A stretch of DNA of 51,095 nt. Origin: an uncultured Clostridia bacterium. GTDB taxonomy: Bacteria; Bacillota; Clostridia; Christensenellales; Borkfalkiaceae. Position numbers and translations under genes: made by a program. The DNA lies in NCBI GenBank assembly GCA_947631465.1, contig CANRLK010000007.1:1-51095 (forward strand). The letters run 5' to 3'. Of the stretch, positions 50,658 to 51,095 are shown one piece after another (positions within the stretch are counted from its first letter, which is position 1; every line of letters begins with the position of its first letter). The notes under the pieces are model-generated. The model saw only the letters and a program-made list of their open reading frames with translations. It searched no databases and was not told the DNA's origin.

Positions 50658-50690
50658 GGCGGCGACAAACGTCGACAACAAACAACGGAA

Positions 50691-50716
50691 AAAAGCGGCG
50701 CACAGCCGCTTTTCTC
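50691..50716 (+). terminator. Terminator after the LRR lipoprotein gene
   Basis: AAAAGCGGC pairs with GCCGCTTTT across a 5-nt loop, followed by CTCTTAT; 34 nt after the stop. Confidence 0.75.
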
Positions 50717-50726
50717 TTATATGAAT

Positions 50727-50856
50727 AAGGAGACACCCCCTCAGTCTCGGCTAACGCCTCGCCAGCTCCCCCTCAAAGGGGGAGCCAAGATGGGGAGGCT
50801 TGCTGTCCCCTAAGAGGGGAAAGTGGCGCGTTGCTTTGCGCCGAAAGGGGTGTTAT
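50727..50856. repeat. Composite intergenic repeat (family A), copy 8
   Basis: Compact version: GACACCCCCTCAGTC, AGCTCCCCCTCAAAGGGGG, AGCCAAGATGGGG, TTGCTGTCCCC, TAAGAGGGGAAAGTGGCGCG and GCGCCGAAAGGGGTGT. It shows both ends within about 130 bp. From 50857 to 50967 nothing else is recognised. Confidence 0.65.
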
Positions 50857-50967
50857 GCTCTGTCGCCGAGCCGTTGAGCAAAGTTTCCTTACTCCGCCAA
50901 TTTACAAAAGCGCAAGGTAAAATCTTGGGAAAATGAAAAAGATTCTCAAAAAAGGAGCGGGAATCGC

Positions 50968-50996
50968 TTGCGTTTTCGGGGGAAATCATATATAAT
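50968..50996 (+). promoter_or_regulatory. tRNA-Leu promoter
   Basis: TTGCGT (50968-50973), 17-nt spacer, TATAAT (50991-50996), 12 nt before the mature tRNA 5' end. Confidence 0.75.
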
Positions 50997-51008
50997 AAAG
51001 AAAATCAT

Positions 51009-51095
51009 GCCGGTGTGGTGGAATTGGCAGACGCGCTGGACTCAAAATCCTGTGGTAGAAATACCGTATCGGTTCGACCCCGATCACCGGCACCA
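51009..51095 (+). tRNA. tRNA-Leu (anticodon CAA)
   Basis: 87 nt with 7-bp acceptor stem GCCGGTG/CACCGGC, encoded CCA end, long variable arm (TGGTAGAAATACCGT) typical of leucine tRNA, and T-arm with TTCGACC. The anticodon loop CTCAAAA gives CAA, reading UUG. The anticodon stem CTGGA/TCCTG has a T-T mismatch at its second pair (28-42). The tRNA ends exactly at the window edge. Confidence 0.93.

Overview
The window reads as a chromosomal segment of an anaerobic, spore-forming member of the Clostridia (Bacillota). GC is moderate to high, and the gene set is Gram-positive: CsoR, MutS2, RNase R/SmpB, SecG, TM1266-type hydrogenase regulator, YabP/YabQ/DivIC, BipA, a Firmicute-type PolA, and surface lipoproteins with BspA-like repeats. 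No species name can be supported. About 40 protein genes and one tRNA are visible.

Layout. 0.4-3.8 kb: divergent LigD and Ku, a two-protein bacterial NHEJ system. 3.9-6.8 kb: copper locus, CsoR with two CsoR-type operators around a consensus promoter, then a CopA ATPase with a CopZ-like domain fused to its C-terminus. 7.3 kb: ArsR-family regulator. 7.7-14.8 kb: tightly overlapped uvrC - Cof hydrolase - U32 - mutS2 operon. 14.9-17.6 kb: YlxY/PdaB-like deacetylase, M16 peptidase, UDG-superfamily glycosylase, TM1266 regulator. 17.9-20.9 kb (minus): secG, rnr, smpB. 21.1-24.1 kb: gltX-thyA-folA. 24.2-26.1 kb: BipA/TypA. 26.2-28.9 kb: yabP-yabQ-divIC-ppx-membrane metalloprotease. 29-35.3 kb: XRE and DtxR-like regulators, aroA, YgjP-like protease, a metallo-hydrolase, rho and a ROK kinase. 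35.4-41.6 kb: an accessory zone of repeats, an AT-rich orphan pilin, a methyltransferase fragment, a 58-residue membrane protein, a lipoprotein, coaE, decayed gene ends and serial copies of the polA 3' end. 41.7-46.1 kb (minus): polA, a Xer-type recombinase and an MmcQ-like protein. 46.5-50.7 kb: a 1374-residue cysteine-rich repeat/LRR lipoprotein. The window ends with tRNA-Leu(CAA).

Main observations. (1) Seven genes (uvrC, ylxY-like, yabP, xre, aroA, ygjP-like, polA) have a -10 hexamer only 6-7 nt before the ATG and no Shine-Dalgarno, so they look leaderless. Two of these promoters fit the sporulation sigma-E consensus. (2) polA carries an expanded C-terminal tail, and three further copies of its 3' terminus, two with the terminal codons and stop intact, lie downstream, as serial insertion into the gene end would leave. 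(3) A palindromic element around TATGTC-T-GACATA recurs at three intergenic sites, and two related palindromes precede the pilin. (4) copA contains an in-frame RBS and ATG that could yield free CopZ. (5) Composite hairpin repeats fill many gene-free gaps; some stems vary with compensation on both arms.

Family assignments rest on recognised motifs, not on searches. Promoters and terminators are pattern-based predictions.
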